Positions 49,106-61,110 of a stretch of 64,000 nucleotides of DNA are shown one piece after another (position 1 is the stretch's first letter; each line of letters opens with the position of its first letter). The translations under genes and the position numbers were made by a program. The notes below the pieces were generated by a model that saw only the letters and a list, made by a program, of their open reading frames with translations, did not search any database and was not told the DNA's origin. This stretch comes from Isoetes taiwanensis (lineage: Eukaryota > Streptophyta > Lycopodiopsida > Isoetales > Isoetaceae): contig JAJEKV010000051.1 of the NCBI GenBank assembly GCA_021234155.1, positions 524,036 through 588,035 of the forward strand, given 5' to 3'.

Positions 49106-49375
49106 TTGGTTTTGGGTGCATATTCACAGGGGTAGCGTAGAGGCGTGAAGCCCTCATAATTGTTTTTACGCGTCTGAAATCAACACGCCATAATTATTAG
49201 GTTGAAATCTTATGGTATTTCTTGAATCTTATTATAAATTATAGCAAATCTTGTACTTGCATACCCCACAAATGAGGGAACTTTTCGATGCGGTGTAGAT
49301 TAAGGAATAGAGTGAATATGCCAATCGGGCGACTCTCGTGCGAATCACCCAGGTGTGAATATGCACCCAAACCAA
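49106..49375. mobile_element. MITE-like element with 22-23 bp terminal inverted repeats
   Basis: TTGGTTTTGGGTGCATATTC (then ACA) at 49106-49128 is matched by its reverse complement at 49354-49375, with a single-base indel. The enclosed span is about 270 bp, non-coding and AT-rich, all typical of a miniature DNA transposon. Class is unclear: a GGGTG core suits Tourist/Harbinger-type ends, but no TTA/TAA target duplication was evident. Confidence 0.6.
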
Positions 49376-49420
49376 GAACTAGAAGACCCTGGTAAATAAT
49401 GTTGAATCAATGATTACTAT

Positions 49421-49486
49421 TATTAATGTCAATAATATGTGTTGGTTATATTTATTAATGTCAATGGTAGTTATGTGTTGGCTTTA
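49421..49486. repeat. Tandem duplication, unit about 32 bp
   Basis: TATTAATGTCAAT-ATGTGTTGG occurs twice, with a small insertion in the second copy. Confidence 0.8.
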
Positions 49487-52440
49487 CTACCCACAAGGGT
49501 GAATTCTGGCATTCAAATTAGAATTCAGGAAGGAGTTCACTTTAAGCATCAATGCCTAAAACTTTGGCCTATTGTTCTTAGGATATTAACATAGTGTTTT
49601 GTCGGAAGGAGGAGGAGCATGTTAACTGCCGAATGCTACTTACGGTCATCAACATCCCTGCGGCTGCTGGGTCTTCCACCTAGTTTTAAGCAACCACCCT
49701 TCTTTCCAATTCATGCGAGGATGTGTCCTCTCCCCCAACGGGTTAAATCACCTTCTTCGGTAAGCCACAAGGCTTACGGTTGGTGTCATCACGGATTGGT
49801 TTCCTTGATACTTTATATAGTCTTGGATTCCTTCCTTAGTCAATCCCAATTACTTCACTTCTTGATGGGTTTTCGAAGCTTTTGGTTGACCTAGAGGTAT
49901 CATAAAACTTGCCATTGTTGTTCATCTCGCCATATTTCCTCCCCTCCTCTCCACTCATCCCACCTCCCCGAAGGGTCTCATCTTCCATTGGAAGATTGGA
50001 ATCCATCTCACCCAAAAGAGTGAAGCTGAGGCACGGAATGACCTTCAAGATCAATGTATAACCATCACAAAAACAACTTGTCGGGCACTTCTTACATGGG
50101 AAGGCTATAGGGTTTGGAGTAGTGCATTCATGCAAAGTTCCATTAGCCTAGGAAAGTTAGTCCTTTGTTGTTTGTAGGTACAACTATATTTGCCAAATAG
50201 TACATCCACATCTCATGGGTATGCGGGGCATAAGAAACCCTAATTAACTCTCTTTCAAATATCCCCACGGTACATTGGTGGGATAGGAAGAAAACATCCA
50301 CTGTTCTTATTTTTGGCGGTACAATTATCCAAGTTGCAGAGAAACCTTTTGGGTAGATCTTGAGGGTTTATGCGTGAAGTTGAGCTCAACATGTTCATTA
50401 GACCCGTAAGCTCCTGAAGCGCTATTTGAACTTTCAATATTGTTAGGGTTTCCATACAACAATGCTCTATATAGTCTGCACAGCTAGGCTGGCAAGAGAT
50501 ACGGAAGTGACCATTATCCATTTTCATAGTTTCTCAAACACCTCATGATCTCCCAATATGAAAATCACGGACCATCCTCCCACAACTCAAACTAAAATGG
50601 CCATAGTAGGTTTGATTACGCCCATGCAAGATTACTTGATCATTGAGATCACGTAAAGGTATGATCCTCCACATGACTTTGGTATGTACTTGAATTGTGG
50701 AAGACAAGTCTTTTGCTAGTCCATCTTGTCATGTATAATACATAAATAGTTGTGGGTTCCAATGCAGGATAAAGTCCTCCACATCCAATAACATGATCTA
50801 CATGATGGTTAGTGGATCATATGGTCCTTCATATGCTCCCTTATCCTAGCTCTTTGGTAGGTTGCAGTCTTATCAAGAGTCTCCCTTCAACTTACACATA
50901 AATTGCACTTTGCAAAGTTGTTTGGGGGATTGCTATGGTGACATGATTGAAATGCTTCTTCCATAACCTACTAAAGCTAGGTTGGGATATTGGAAGAATT
51001 CCCAATTCTCAGTAGGGAATTCACTTCTTCAAAATACTCTTTTTGAGTGATACAATGTGATGGCAACCTTTCTCAACAAGCGCTCTTCCCTTTTCATCCC
51101 CTTAAACTTTTGTGTGGCATAGACTCTGCATTGAAATCAATATATTTTTCAAGAATATCTCCACGTGACCAAGGTCTGGCTGTTGGTCTCAACAAACCAT
51201 TATTTCCATGTAAAGCGATCCACGTTTCCCCTGCACTGTTTTGCCAATTATGCCATGAAGAAGTTGGAATTGCATGGATGCTACGCCATGCTTTTGCACA
51301 TATCCATTTGCCCTGGCAAGGGTATCTTTTGTTTGGGTTTCTTTCATCTTGAAGTGCATGCTTTCGAGAAGATTGTGTACATGTAGGTCCTCTCTCATCA
51401 ACGATTATTACTCTTGAAAGAAGTGGCTCTTGCTTCCACCAATTGTTCTATTGGCGAAGAATTACGCCGCAATCTCAACAACAATCCCGAGGCCCCCTAA
51501 CCTTCACCATTGTCTCACGTTTTGGTGTACTAATCCAACTTGGCTCTTTTGCTAGGATAATGCGTAAGTGATACTTCTCCCCTTTTGCCTAGGTTTAGAG
51601 TTCAAAGCTGCCGATGGATCAATATCAAGACAATCATTGTCCCAACCTGGAATGCGGAAAATATAATCATCACAAATTGAACACTACTTATAGGCCATGC
51701 CATGATACGAGAACCTCCAATTGCTTGACACAACCAAAACATTCCTTGTCACTAGAAGCTTTGCAACTCGGTTGTCTTCCAACATGAAATTGCAATACCA
51801 ATGGCCCTGTCTTCCCCTAGCCTTTCATCATTAGGCTTGACGGGGATCACATGCTGTGTCCTTGGCCTACTATTTCCTTACATTTTGCATTGCTGATTCT
51901 CACCTTCTTGTTCTCCATTGCACCCTACTATAGAGGACTAATTGTTTTTCTTCAACATTCTTGCTAGAGTTGGTTTTCATTGATATTGCTCTTTCGGCCA
52001 TGTTGCACACCATCTTGAGTTGGAGAGGCACCATTGACCTAGGCAAATTGCACCCTTTTAGTCGATGAGTAGGAAAAAAAATTATTACACCATAAGATAA
52101 AACTTCACATTACATTTATGGAATATGTAGAGGTAAATCAAATTTTTTTAAAGCAGAAATTCCTTAGGCAGGACAATATAATAATATGATAGAAATGTGA
52201 AATCATTCCAAAACAAAATTTTGCATTGGCAGCTTAACGAGGAAATGACATTTATATAAATATATCCAAATTTTAATTGTAAGAGAATTTGGATAATATG
52301 ATTCTGAAAAGACATATAACTAATAGGCATTGAGGAATTTATTATCCTTAATAATATACCTAGATGATATAGCTGGCGGGGAATTTACGTGCGCTGGCGT
52401 GTTATTTGAGGCAATAAATTATTCCGCGCTAATTTCTAAT
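49487..52440. other. Unassigned stretch with several medium-length frames
   Basis: Minus-strand frames at 50135-49836 (99 codons), 50527-50255 (90 codons) and 51401-51189 (70 codons), and plus-strand frames at 49619-49894 and 51047-51352, are longer than the regional average. I recognised no domain. An AKCNLC-like cysteine pair near 50900 (minus) hints at a zinc finger but is not enough to call a family. Confidence 0.25.
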
Positions 52441-52447
52441 TAACCCT

Positions 52448-52460
52448 ATATAAATCCAGG
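52448..52460 (+). promoter_or_regulatory. Possible TATA box
   Basis: CTATATAAATCC lies about 175 bp upstream of the first ATG of the candidate exon at 52619. The region between is GC-richer than the flank. Confidence 0.3.
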
Positions 52461-52618
52461 TTCCTGGCTATTCCAATTTTTTTACGCCGCCATGGGCGTT
52501 AGGCCTCATTTCGACCTTCATGAAGAAACCAGGATCTCCCTAAAGGGCGTCGGGTTGAAGAAATCCATCAATTCCCATTGATTTTCTTTCCCAATTCTCC
52601 TCTGATTAGATTGGGAGG

Positions 52619-52879
52619 ATGATTACGGAACTGAGCATGGAAGGGTTGAGCTCTGATTACGGCGAGAAGAGGAGGAAGAGGGGGTTAGCGGAGGGAGAGA
52701 GGGAGATGTCCTCCCAAGAGCACATGACGCTCTGCTTGAGGGTTGGCTTGACCACGAAGCGAGAGAATGAAATCTCGGAGGAGGAGGAGGGAGGAGGAGG
52801 AGGAGGAGGAGGAGGAGGAGGAGGAGGAAGAAGATTGAGGAGGAAGATGCGACAATTGACCCGGTTTTGGAGTGGTTAA
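52619..52879 (+). CDS. Candidate first exon, unknown glycine/glutamate-rich protein
   Basis: An open frame of 86 codons starting at ATG 52619. The N-terminal 55 residues have mixed composition (ITELSMEGLSSDYGEKRRKR at residues 2-21). An acidic EEEE run and 13 glycines from the GGA repeat follow, then a basic RRLRRK end. Upstream is a TATA-like word. Downstream is a pyrimidine-rich segment ending TTTGTTGCAG (near 52975), an excellent plant 3' splice site. The layout suits exon, intron, exon, but no family is recognised, and the reverse strand is equally open because of the repeat. It may be a chance frame. Confidence 0.3.
   Translation: MITELSMEGLSSDYGEKRRKRGLAEGEREMSSQEHMTLCLRVGLTTKRENEISEEEEGGGGGGGGGGGGGRRLRRKMRQLTRFWSG
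52777..52832. repeat. (GGA)n microsatellite
   Basis: About 18 GGA units with one GGGA interruption. It encodes poly-E/poly-G on the plus strand and poly-S/poly-L on the minus strand. Confidence 0.95.
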
Positions 52880-52975
52880 AAGAGATGAACCCGAGGGTTT
52901 GCATGTGATTTTGCATTTTTTGTTTTGCACCTTTCTTTCTTTTCTAACACCTTTCTTTCTTCTTTTTGTTGCAGT

Positions 52976-53280
52976 GGAAGAAGAGTGATCTGAGATCAAG
53001 GCGGCCCATTTTTGTTCCATTCTTCACGAAGTTTTGGACCCATACCTCAGGGCATTTTCTACATGGGTGTGTGAAAAACCTTGCCAGACAGCTGCTTCCA
53101 AGCCGGGCATCTGTACATACAAGCATTTTAATGAAATCAAGCAGTTTTCTTCATAAGCTTTGTCTTCAAAGCGAGTTTCTTCAAGCGGTTTTTACGTACA
53201 TAAAAATTTTGGATAAAATCAAGCGTATTCTCAATTATTTTTGGCTCCAAGTTGTTTCTCACAAAATTTTGTCTCTCTAA
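52976..53280 (+). other. Possible second exon after a strong 3' splice site
   Basis: After CTTTCTTCTTTTTGTTGCAG the sequence is open in one frame up to TAA/CTAA at about 53280, giving WKKSDLRSRRPIFVPFFTKF at its start. No domain is recognised. The support is the splice-site context and openness only. Confidence 0.25.
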
Positions 53281-54660
53281 AATTTTGTATACGCAAATTA
53301 CCTGTCTCAACAAAGTCCTAGAGACACTATAAATCAACCACATGAGAAATCCTCCGATGCATCAGTAACCATAGAAATTTTCCTATCGACCTAAAACAAT
53401 TCCCCGACCTTACAAAGTGAACATGATAGCTGCCTTTAAAATCATTTTAAGTTAGCCTATATAAAATTCCTAAATTCTATTTTTGGTGCAATAAATGGAA
53501 TAAAGGCGAGTGAGAATTTGTGCATGAAGTATTATTCTCCATATATACCATATACATGTCGTATGCAGGCCCGATGCGCCCGGTGTTAATTCAAGCAATC
53601 AATTATTCAAGCTAACTTATTTCTAATTATGCCTATGTCTCGTCCATTTTAAGCTCTCAAAGTTCTACATTTTCTTCCTTCCCTTCATCTGCACTTTTTG
53701 ATTTCTTAGGTTTAAACTAGCGTATTTGGATCCGTAGATCACGGAAATCTTGGTGGCTTGGTTATATTCAGCAATGTTAGATGTTTGGTTTTAGGCAATT
53801 CTAACTACTAAAAGACTCCGCCTTTTAGTTAAGCGCTTATCATGTGAGAGAGGACTAAGATTAAGTCGAAAATACCAGATTAAAACCTGAAGCATAGTCC
53901 TGGATTCTTGAATCCTTCGGCCTCGAGAACTCAAGGTTAGTTTTCATTTTAGTTTTTAAGTTGCATCTCAATGGTAGGTTTAATCCAAGAGACAAAGCTT
54001 TTGCATTTGCCGAAGCCCGAGCCGGATGAAGAGATGTTTATAAGAAAGCGGGAATAGTTTTTATAAAACTTCATCACGCTTCTTTATTCGAGCAGGTAAT
54101 TTCTCTTCTGAATTAATCATGCTATTGCATGCAAGTTTCTATTATGAATAAGTGTGTAGAAGCATTGAAAATCGAGATAATATTTGGTAGCTAAAGCGTG
54201 TTTTATGGTAACAACAGCCTTCAGCATGAACCTGGCACAAATTGCACTCCCGGTGAGGTGAAAAAAGGCGTACCGGATAGATGAAGTAAATATATAAGGC
54301 GGGGCAATTGTTTACCTTCAAAGCGTGTAAATAGTGCACGGCTATATTACTTATCTACTATCAATACGGAGTTAAGCGATAATAAAATAATTGCACGGCC
54401 TTTATCTGTTTGCTTATCTATCATGCGAGTTTTTTTTTCTCCTCTCTGAATACGCCAATATAATTTTCTATATGGCGGAGTTTGTTGGCGTGCAATGATT
54501 AATATCCCTACTTTCAACTTCAGCTAAACCGCGGCCCGTGTCTCTTGGATTTCTAAGTTTATAAATAAATAAATATAACAGCCAGTGAATCGCGTCTAAG
54601 CTCACTTCCTATTGATAGATGCCAAGTTCTGAAGATGCATTGGAATTACATTTGGGCCGA
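53281..54660. other. AT-rich stretch, no gene recognised
   Basis: Only short frames. Nothing repeated or motif-like was seen. Confidence 0.4.
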
Positions 54661-54677
54661 CAATCCTGCAGTGACCC

Positions 54678-54708
54678 AGCTCGGTTCGGCTCGGTTCCAC
54701 TCGGTTGA
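54678..54708. repeat. CTCGGTT minisatellite
   Basis: GCTCGGTTCGGCTCGGTTCC followed by ACTCGGTTGAG gives three CTCGGTT units in tandem. Confidence 0.85.
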
Positions 54709-54832
54709 GCGCTGACCGAGCATGATCATTTACGGGGCACAGTCTACCAACCACGAATTACTTGGATCGAAGTAATGATGATGGCGGCCGAGGCCTTGGT
54801 AATGATAGATCTGGAGCTCTGGGGCCCTTGCA

Positions 54833-55012
54833 ATGCATACGGAGGCTGGCCCTCTTATCCTAATCGCCGAGAATGCGGTACATGCATTGATCGAGAGTGA
54901 ATCTGCATCCCGTCATTTCGAGATTCAAAATGAGGAGGCTGCGTTTCTTAATTGGTTAGCCTCTATGCGGGGATGCCCAACGAACCACTACCACACACGA
55001 GTGATTATCTGA
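54833..55012 (+). CDS. Candidate coding fragment, unknown protein
   Basis: An open frame of 59 codons from ATG 54833, with a composition unlike low-complexity noise: MHTEAGPLILIAENAVHALI at the start and EEAAFLNWLASMRGCP in the middle. It ends in TGA 5 bp before the next ATG at 55017. I do not recognise a family. It could be a broken exon, with the next frame joined to it by a small indel. Confidence 0.25.
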   Translation: MHTEAGPLILIAENAVHALIESESASRHFEIQNEEAAFLNWLASMRGCPTNHYHTRVII

Positions 55013-55016
55013 TGCA

Positions 55017-55349
55017 ATGGAGATGGCTCAACCAATGGAACCCTCTGCGGTATCTGATGCATTGGAGGTTCAAGGGCGAGCGAGGAGGCGAGGCTTGAGA
55101 GGTGGAAGTGGAAGGCGGTGGGGAGTGAAGTCAGACGCTAGAGCGAGGTGTTTTTCGGGGTTTTACGGAAGAATTCACTATGCGCAAGGGAAATGGGAAT
55201 GTCGATGGCCCGGCTACTCGGTGGGGCTTGAAAGCGGTAGTGCAGGATTTTTTGTGCGGTTTTATCCGGTTTATCGGATTATATACAATTGTAATCTTTT
55301 TCCAATGAATACAACAAATTTTGTCTACTTCTATATTTCTACAATGTAA
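55017..55349 (+). CDS. Candidate coding fragment, unknown basic protein
   Basis: An open frame of 110 codons starting MEMAQPMEPSAV. The first 50 residues are R/G-rich. Near residue 59 comes KWECRWPGYSVGLESGSAGF, and the tail is hydrophobic and aromatic. No domain is recognised. The AT-rich last third, with AATGAATA-like words, resembles a 3' UTR, so the true end may be near 55290. Confidence 0.25.
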   Translation: MEMAQPMEPSAVSDALEVQGRARRRGLRGGSGRRWGVKSDARARCFSGFYGRIHYAQGKWECRWPGYSVGLESGSAGFFVRFYPVYRIIYNCNLFPMNTTNFVYFYISTM

Positions 55350-56244
55350 TACATATTTACATACCTTTTAAGCGGTTTCTTAGCCATCACGACAAATGTT
55401 CAACACTTTCTCCAGTATCCCCAGAGTGTCCGTGAGTAAGCTTCATCCATAAGCGTGATTAATCATATGCTGGGACATACTTATCCCGGCGAATTCCATG
55501 GCGATTCTGATCGGATCGATGGAGTCGATCTTGCATAATCCTACTTTCCTTACCGATTTGTAGTTAACGCCAAACATTCATCTTCGTGCTGCGAGGAAAA
55601 GTGCTATTCGGAGACACCTACTGTTGGAATTAATGTTCAAGCTATTGGAATGAGATGAGTACGAGTGCAGCCATTCTTGAGAAGCTAATTTGAGTCACGA
55701 GTGATTTGAGAGGCTGAAGCTATAAACTCTGGCGGTCGGGAAAATTGAATTAAGAGATTGGAGTTAACTACGTTTAAACGGGATAAATTTGGCGGGATAC
55801 TTTTTGGGTAGATTGGTTTTTAAAAGGAAACTTAATAATGAAAAGTCGGTGAATGAGGTCTTAAGTCATTATTATTTGTATAATCGAGAATATTCGAGCA
55901 CATTTGTGTTTTCTTGAAATTCAAATTTCTCTATTTCACCGTCTACGAGGTAGAAAAACTTTATTTCTTGACGACAAAATATCAAAGCGACCAACCAACT
56001 CTATTCTTGGCTGACTCAGGAGATGATGTCTTCTCATGAATAAATTCGGCGAGACGAAGCGGTGAAGAGGAATCTCTAAACCGGCTCTTCTCAAGCCGAG
56101 GAGGGCGTTGATCCGAGAATACCACGAAATACACGAGAACCCTATTCAAGGTATTTAATTTGCCCGCAGATACACCTTGTATGGAAGAGTATTATGCTTA
56201 CATGAATTTGAATATTTCCCTTTCCACTTAATATGCTTTGCATG

Positions 56245-56300
56245 AGTTTGAGTTAATATACTTTGCATGAATTTTAAGTATTAACATCAGTTAATGCTCG
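56245..56300. repeat. Tandem duplication, unit about 26 bp
   Basis: TAATATGCTTTGCATGAGTT and TAATATACTTTGCATGAATT occur in succession. Confidence 0.8.
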
Positions 56301-57711
56301 ATTGTCAGATACGTAGAACATAATTTTGCTTTCATTTTATATATATAGAATATAGCGGTGTTAGGCAGTTGGAATAGCAATGTTCAATGAGTTAAATAGT
56401 GTAAAATATGGATTCATGAAGGGTCAATAATAGCATAATAATTTAGTTTCAAATTAGCATAGCATAGTCAATAATAGGAATGCAACCGCCGTGATTTGTA
56501 CTAATTTAGGTTTAAATGCATAAAGCGTGATCTCTCTTGATACGAAAATTATATACAAAAGTGCTCATCTTCATTTCTTTGGGTGCTCCAAGGAAAACCT
56601 AATAGTCGGGTTCTAATCACGCCAAGAAAGCAAGGGTAGGCGACCAGGATCGTCACCATATGATCTCACCTTAGATGATGAAGGGCGATTCTTATAGCAA
56701 CCAGCGACTGCATGCCACGAAGGAAATGGGCGAGGTGCCCGAGTGAGTGCGTTGACCTTGCCAAGACAAATGGCAAGCTGGGCTTAACTCTCTTCTGGGA
56801 AAGGCGGAACAAGATGTGGAAAAGTCTAATCTCTTGTGGGGAAGGATGACACCAAGCGCAGGGTGCTCTTGGAGTTACCGCGAGGCGGGAAGAGATGCCT
56901 TTCGGACTTGCCTCCTTTGTAGAGCTCTGCATACAGGATCGTTCATGAGAGGCAGGATGTGAGCGGTGAGATATGTTTTAAGTATGGTTGTAGCCAATGT
57001 AGCGATTCTGCAGCCAATATCTATTTGCCAAGGGAGTTCTGATGCGTAGAGCATGTTATGGCGAGCACCAAGTCACTGGCTACGCGGCAAGCTAGAGGTG
57101 CAGAGTGACGAAGCTTCTAGAAGGGTCCTAGATCCTAGGGAAGGATGTTCAACTGCCCGGTTAGCCGAGAAGGCATGGAGGCTTCTATTTTTGAGAATGA
57201 GCGAGGGCCAATTGAAATGACTAGAAGACCATGAACAAGTGAATAAATACCGACCATTATCCATTGGGTCTTAAAGGCACCGATCCATGTGAAGTCCTCA
57301 TCCGTTCACCAGCTCCATTTATGTTAGCGAGAAGATATGATCCGGTACATGCCATGGGGGTGTTGAGCATGATTAATAATCCCGAGGTCAAATGCCTATG
57401 CAGTGAGGATGTGCTACTAGCAGGATATGATCTCAAACAAGCTGCTTTGTGTGAATGAGCGTCGGGAGCTATTATCAAGTGATGATAATATGTCATGGCG
57501 GTGGGCAACGATAGTTGAGGCACAAAAGGCCATCATCGGTAGGCCGAGAACCAGCAGGCCAAAAAGTGTTCTACAATCACTATCGCATTATAGGAGGTGT
57601 AAATCTTGGATGCCAATACCTTCACTGCTGATTTGGTGAATTAGTGCAACTTTGAATGAAGTGGAAGACATTTCTATACAAAGGTAATCAACTGGTTTCA
57701 TAGTGTATTCC

Positions 57712-57800
57712 GCGGTGCTTTCAAATCAAACCAATTCCGCCCGGTGTTTTTCAAATCAATCGAGATTCCCTTTGCCGGTGTTTTCAATCAACCAATTGAT
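57712..57800. repeat. Minisatellite, three units of 30-35 bp
   Basis: CGGTG-TTTTCAAATCAA-CCAATTCC-like units repeat three times with indels. Confidence 0.75.
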
Positions 57801-60800
57801 TTGAAAGCTGCGCTATGACCTACGCTATCGATGAACTGAACTAACTGCGCACCTATCTTCTATTAGCTCAACTTTATTCATTTTCAGCGGTGATTTTCTC
57901 TTGATCGATTCCTATTCCGTCGCCCGGTGTTTCTATTCTATGATCTTGATTCAGTAATACGTACTATTGCATTCCATCGTTGAACAAACTGCATACGCCG
58001 CGTCAGCGATTGGGTGGAATATGGCTGCCCATTGCCCACCAGACGAGGTCAAAGTCACGAGGCATTCCAGGCTGGCTGGAAGCGGACTACCATGTCATGA
58101 GACAATTATCTGGAAGAAGAAGAAGCGCAAGAAAATCAAAGAAAAAGGTGGTGATGACGTGCGGATCATACGAGCTCATCAGTCGAGGACCAGTTCGTAT
58201 AAGGTGTGTTTTGTAAGAACGTTATGGGCTCAAATTAAGAATGGTCAGGGCCTTATGCCGCGCGGATACTATGGAGTAGGGTGCCTCCCCACGGTGATGT
58301 AAGCATCTTTGACTTAGATGTGGCGAGAGATGAGAAAAGACTTCGGGGAGCTGAGCAGCCATTGAGACCATTTGGGTTTTAGACCCGATTAGCAAGAAGG
58401 TCTTATACAAGAGGGTGCTTTCACCAAGGATAGGATGTCCTTCTTGAGTCGCTGCCCCGACCATGTAAAGGATGTATGCATTACAATGAAGTCAGGCGTA
58501 GGGTGAGTTACAAAGGCTATGGGGGATGTGGCATTATCTGAAATTGGTTAACAGTTAAATGCAAGGTCATTAATGATGACATCAAGAAGTTCTGATACAG
58601 TCCAAAGGACTTCCTAAAGAATTGGAAGAAATTTAAAATACAAAACATAAGGGAGACTCTACCCCTAAGGTGCTGGTGAGGTTGAGGAAGAAGAAATTAT
58701 TGCCATGTGAAGAGATTCTTGGAGAGCGACTGTATCCGATTATTGATCTCCAGTGGGTATACAAAGGTCTTACCCGGATTCAACCACGGCTGTAAAATAT
58801 ATCACTCTTTGTGTTGAATGGTGGGAGAGGAGATATGGGCATGAACCCGAGAAGGACTATTGAAAACTGCTTTACCCGGTGTATAGGATTGACGGCCGAG
58901 AGGTCCTTCACTATTGTCATCATTTTGTCCTTGGTGAGTCACATCTGCATGCACTATCACATGCTCATGATCTGGAGTGCCTCAAAGTTATTAGGGAAGG
59001 GATGCTAATATATGATGTTAAGGATAATGGCTGCGAGCAGGCGAGGAAGATGGCACATGTGATCTTTATTATATGATATCCATCTTTGTCGGGCGAGGAA
59101 TATATGATATTACTGAGCCAAAGGGTGACAATAGCGGTGCATGGGAATGTTTTTCTTCTAAGTGATCGAGACTTAGACATATTCTTTCTAAATACGGATC
59201 AGGATCGGTCGAGCAGGATGAGTCGAGAGGATGAGATCCAGGACCCCCTCCCTAAGTGGAAATCAAGTCTGAGCTACAAACCTAGGAAAGGGCCTTAAAT
59301 AAAATGGATTTTACCCCGTCATAAGCACTTACCTCGTCGGGAGCATTTGCTCAATTGATACAACCTGCTTGGAGCTTCATGTTGGAGAGTTATATTTTTG
59401 AGAGGCTCTGTAAGGTGCAAGAAGATGTCAACGCTTGCTTTGTAGTGAAGGTGGGCAGACCATTCCTCAATGCATGCTTGCCGAATCTCCTAAAGGCCCT
59501 TATAGCTTGGCTTTGAAATCATCAGCAATCAAAAGAAGTCGTGGAGCTTGTCCAATTAGTGGGCGTTATACGGAGTGGGAACTAGTATCTAGCGGCACGA
59601 TATAGAGGCGGTAATGAACAAATAGGCTGCTAAAGCTGGTTGCTCAAAGTCGCGTGATGGCCGTGAGCAGGGAATATTTTGCCCACGTGCGAGGTGATGC
59701 AAGCAACAATAGAGTAGATTCACAAGTTAACAATGAACTAATTGGCCGAAGCCAGAAAATATAGAAGGCGGAGGCTCTAGTGATGATTCCTTGAGGTTTG
59801 CCAAATCAATGGTAAAATAATGTCGGTTGTGAAGGGCCTTGGCGGAACTAATAGAAAATAACAATTCTTGATCCGAGGAAGGCAATGAAGATTAAAGAAG
59901 TGTGCGAAGTAAGCCTTGGAGTATTGTGTGGCCGAATGATAGGTATATGTACCTTGAGAAATGTATACTAGCGTGATTTAATTATGTCTGCTGGTCATCA
60001 TGGCGTCCTTTGATTATTTTTAGTTGTCAAACTAAATCCATGGCCAGTGATTTGGTTATGACTATTTCAAATCACGCTTAGCGTTTGTATTTGTGTTATC
60101 ATTATCTTGGCGGCCCAGGATACATGTTTGATGTTCCATTTCCATTAGTTTCTAAGAGGTTGTAATTGTTAGGCCTAAAGCGTGGTGCTGCAAGACTTTT
60201 CGAAAAATAAAGTGAAACACCAGAAACGGTTCATGGAACCTGATAGAATCGAAACACCAAGTGGATCTATCGTATGAAGGAGATGCTAGGCGAGGGCATT
60301 CGGGTTATTTGAGTTGGTATTTGGTCATCCATGGAACTAAGGAACATCAAAGGATACTTTGGGCAGCGGAAATCGTAGACATTGGTTGACCCTTTGGGAT
60401 CGGAACAAATGTGTGAGTTCACCTAATCCCAAGGATCAGCGAGGCGAAGCCTATCTTCATCGAACTTGCCTTGAGTAACATGATGGGCCGAACTTGTTGT
60501 CGAGAATAAGGATGATATAATAATCGCATAGTGGATGATGATGCTCTCCAAATGCTTCTACAATCAAACACTGCATACAGATCCACCCAAATGCTACGAT
60601 CAAAACTTTCACGGCGGATGTTTTACATTGAAGTTTGTGTCTATTATGCATAATTTGTATAGGGATGGCCCGGTGGGTGAAGTGTTGGGTCGTACCGAGC
60701 TTGGATAGAGCGGGTGACATGGAACCACACCTTGTTAAATCACGATGGAAAAACATGGATTGATCCCTTAATGTTTTATTGGAATATATGATATTTTTGT

Positions 60801-61019
60801 ATGATATTTGTGCCATGTCTCGATAATTTCAGTCTGGAATTGCCTACCATAAATAATGCAATTTGTTATTTCAAACCTAATGTAGTAATCTATCCCGAAC
60901 AAGCAATTTTTATTATCTAATAATTGGCAACTTGCTCTTCATTTACGCATATTCAGTTAAGCATATGAAAGTCACCGCATTGAATCGCAATATATGTTAT
61001 TTTTTGAAATTCAAAAAAA

Positions 61020-61110
61020 GATTAAAAAAGCAGAAACACAAGAGACAATAGCGGTTAGGCGTGATTTTGGGAGTTGACACTTGTGGTGAGTGGATGATGG
61101 TTAAAGAGAC
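61020..61110 (+). repeat. Short dispersed repeat family 3, copy B
   Basis: Similar to 20585-20665. It ends where copia reverse-transcriptase similarity begins. Confidence 0.5.

Larger units (their letters stand above)
55350..61014. other. Long stretch without a recognisable gene
   Basis: Frames of 60-119 codons are scattered on both strands (for example 56932-56666 minus, 57967-58302 plus, 60816-60457 minus). A 60-codon frame at about 59333-59516 has protein-like composition (AWSFMLESYIFERLCKVQED). None shows a family I can name. The right part may be the decayed upstream half of the copia element at 61.1 kb, but integrase and gag motifs were not found. Confidence 0.3.

Noticed and set aside
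50850-51000. BED or other zinc finger of a hAT transposase on the minus strand
   Set aside because: A single cysteine pair with nearby stops; no hAT dimerisation or DDE blocks found in 49.5-52 kb.
58690-58800. A GERLYPII string resembling the start of the PABC domain of poly(A)-binding proteins
   Set aside because: Only eight residues match and the following sequence does not continue the domain in any frame.
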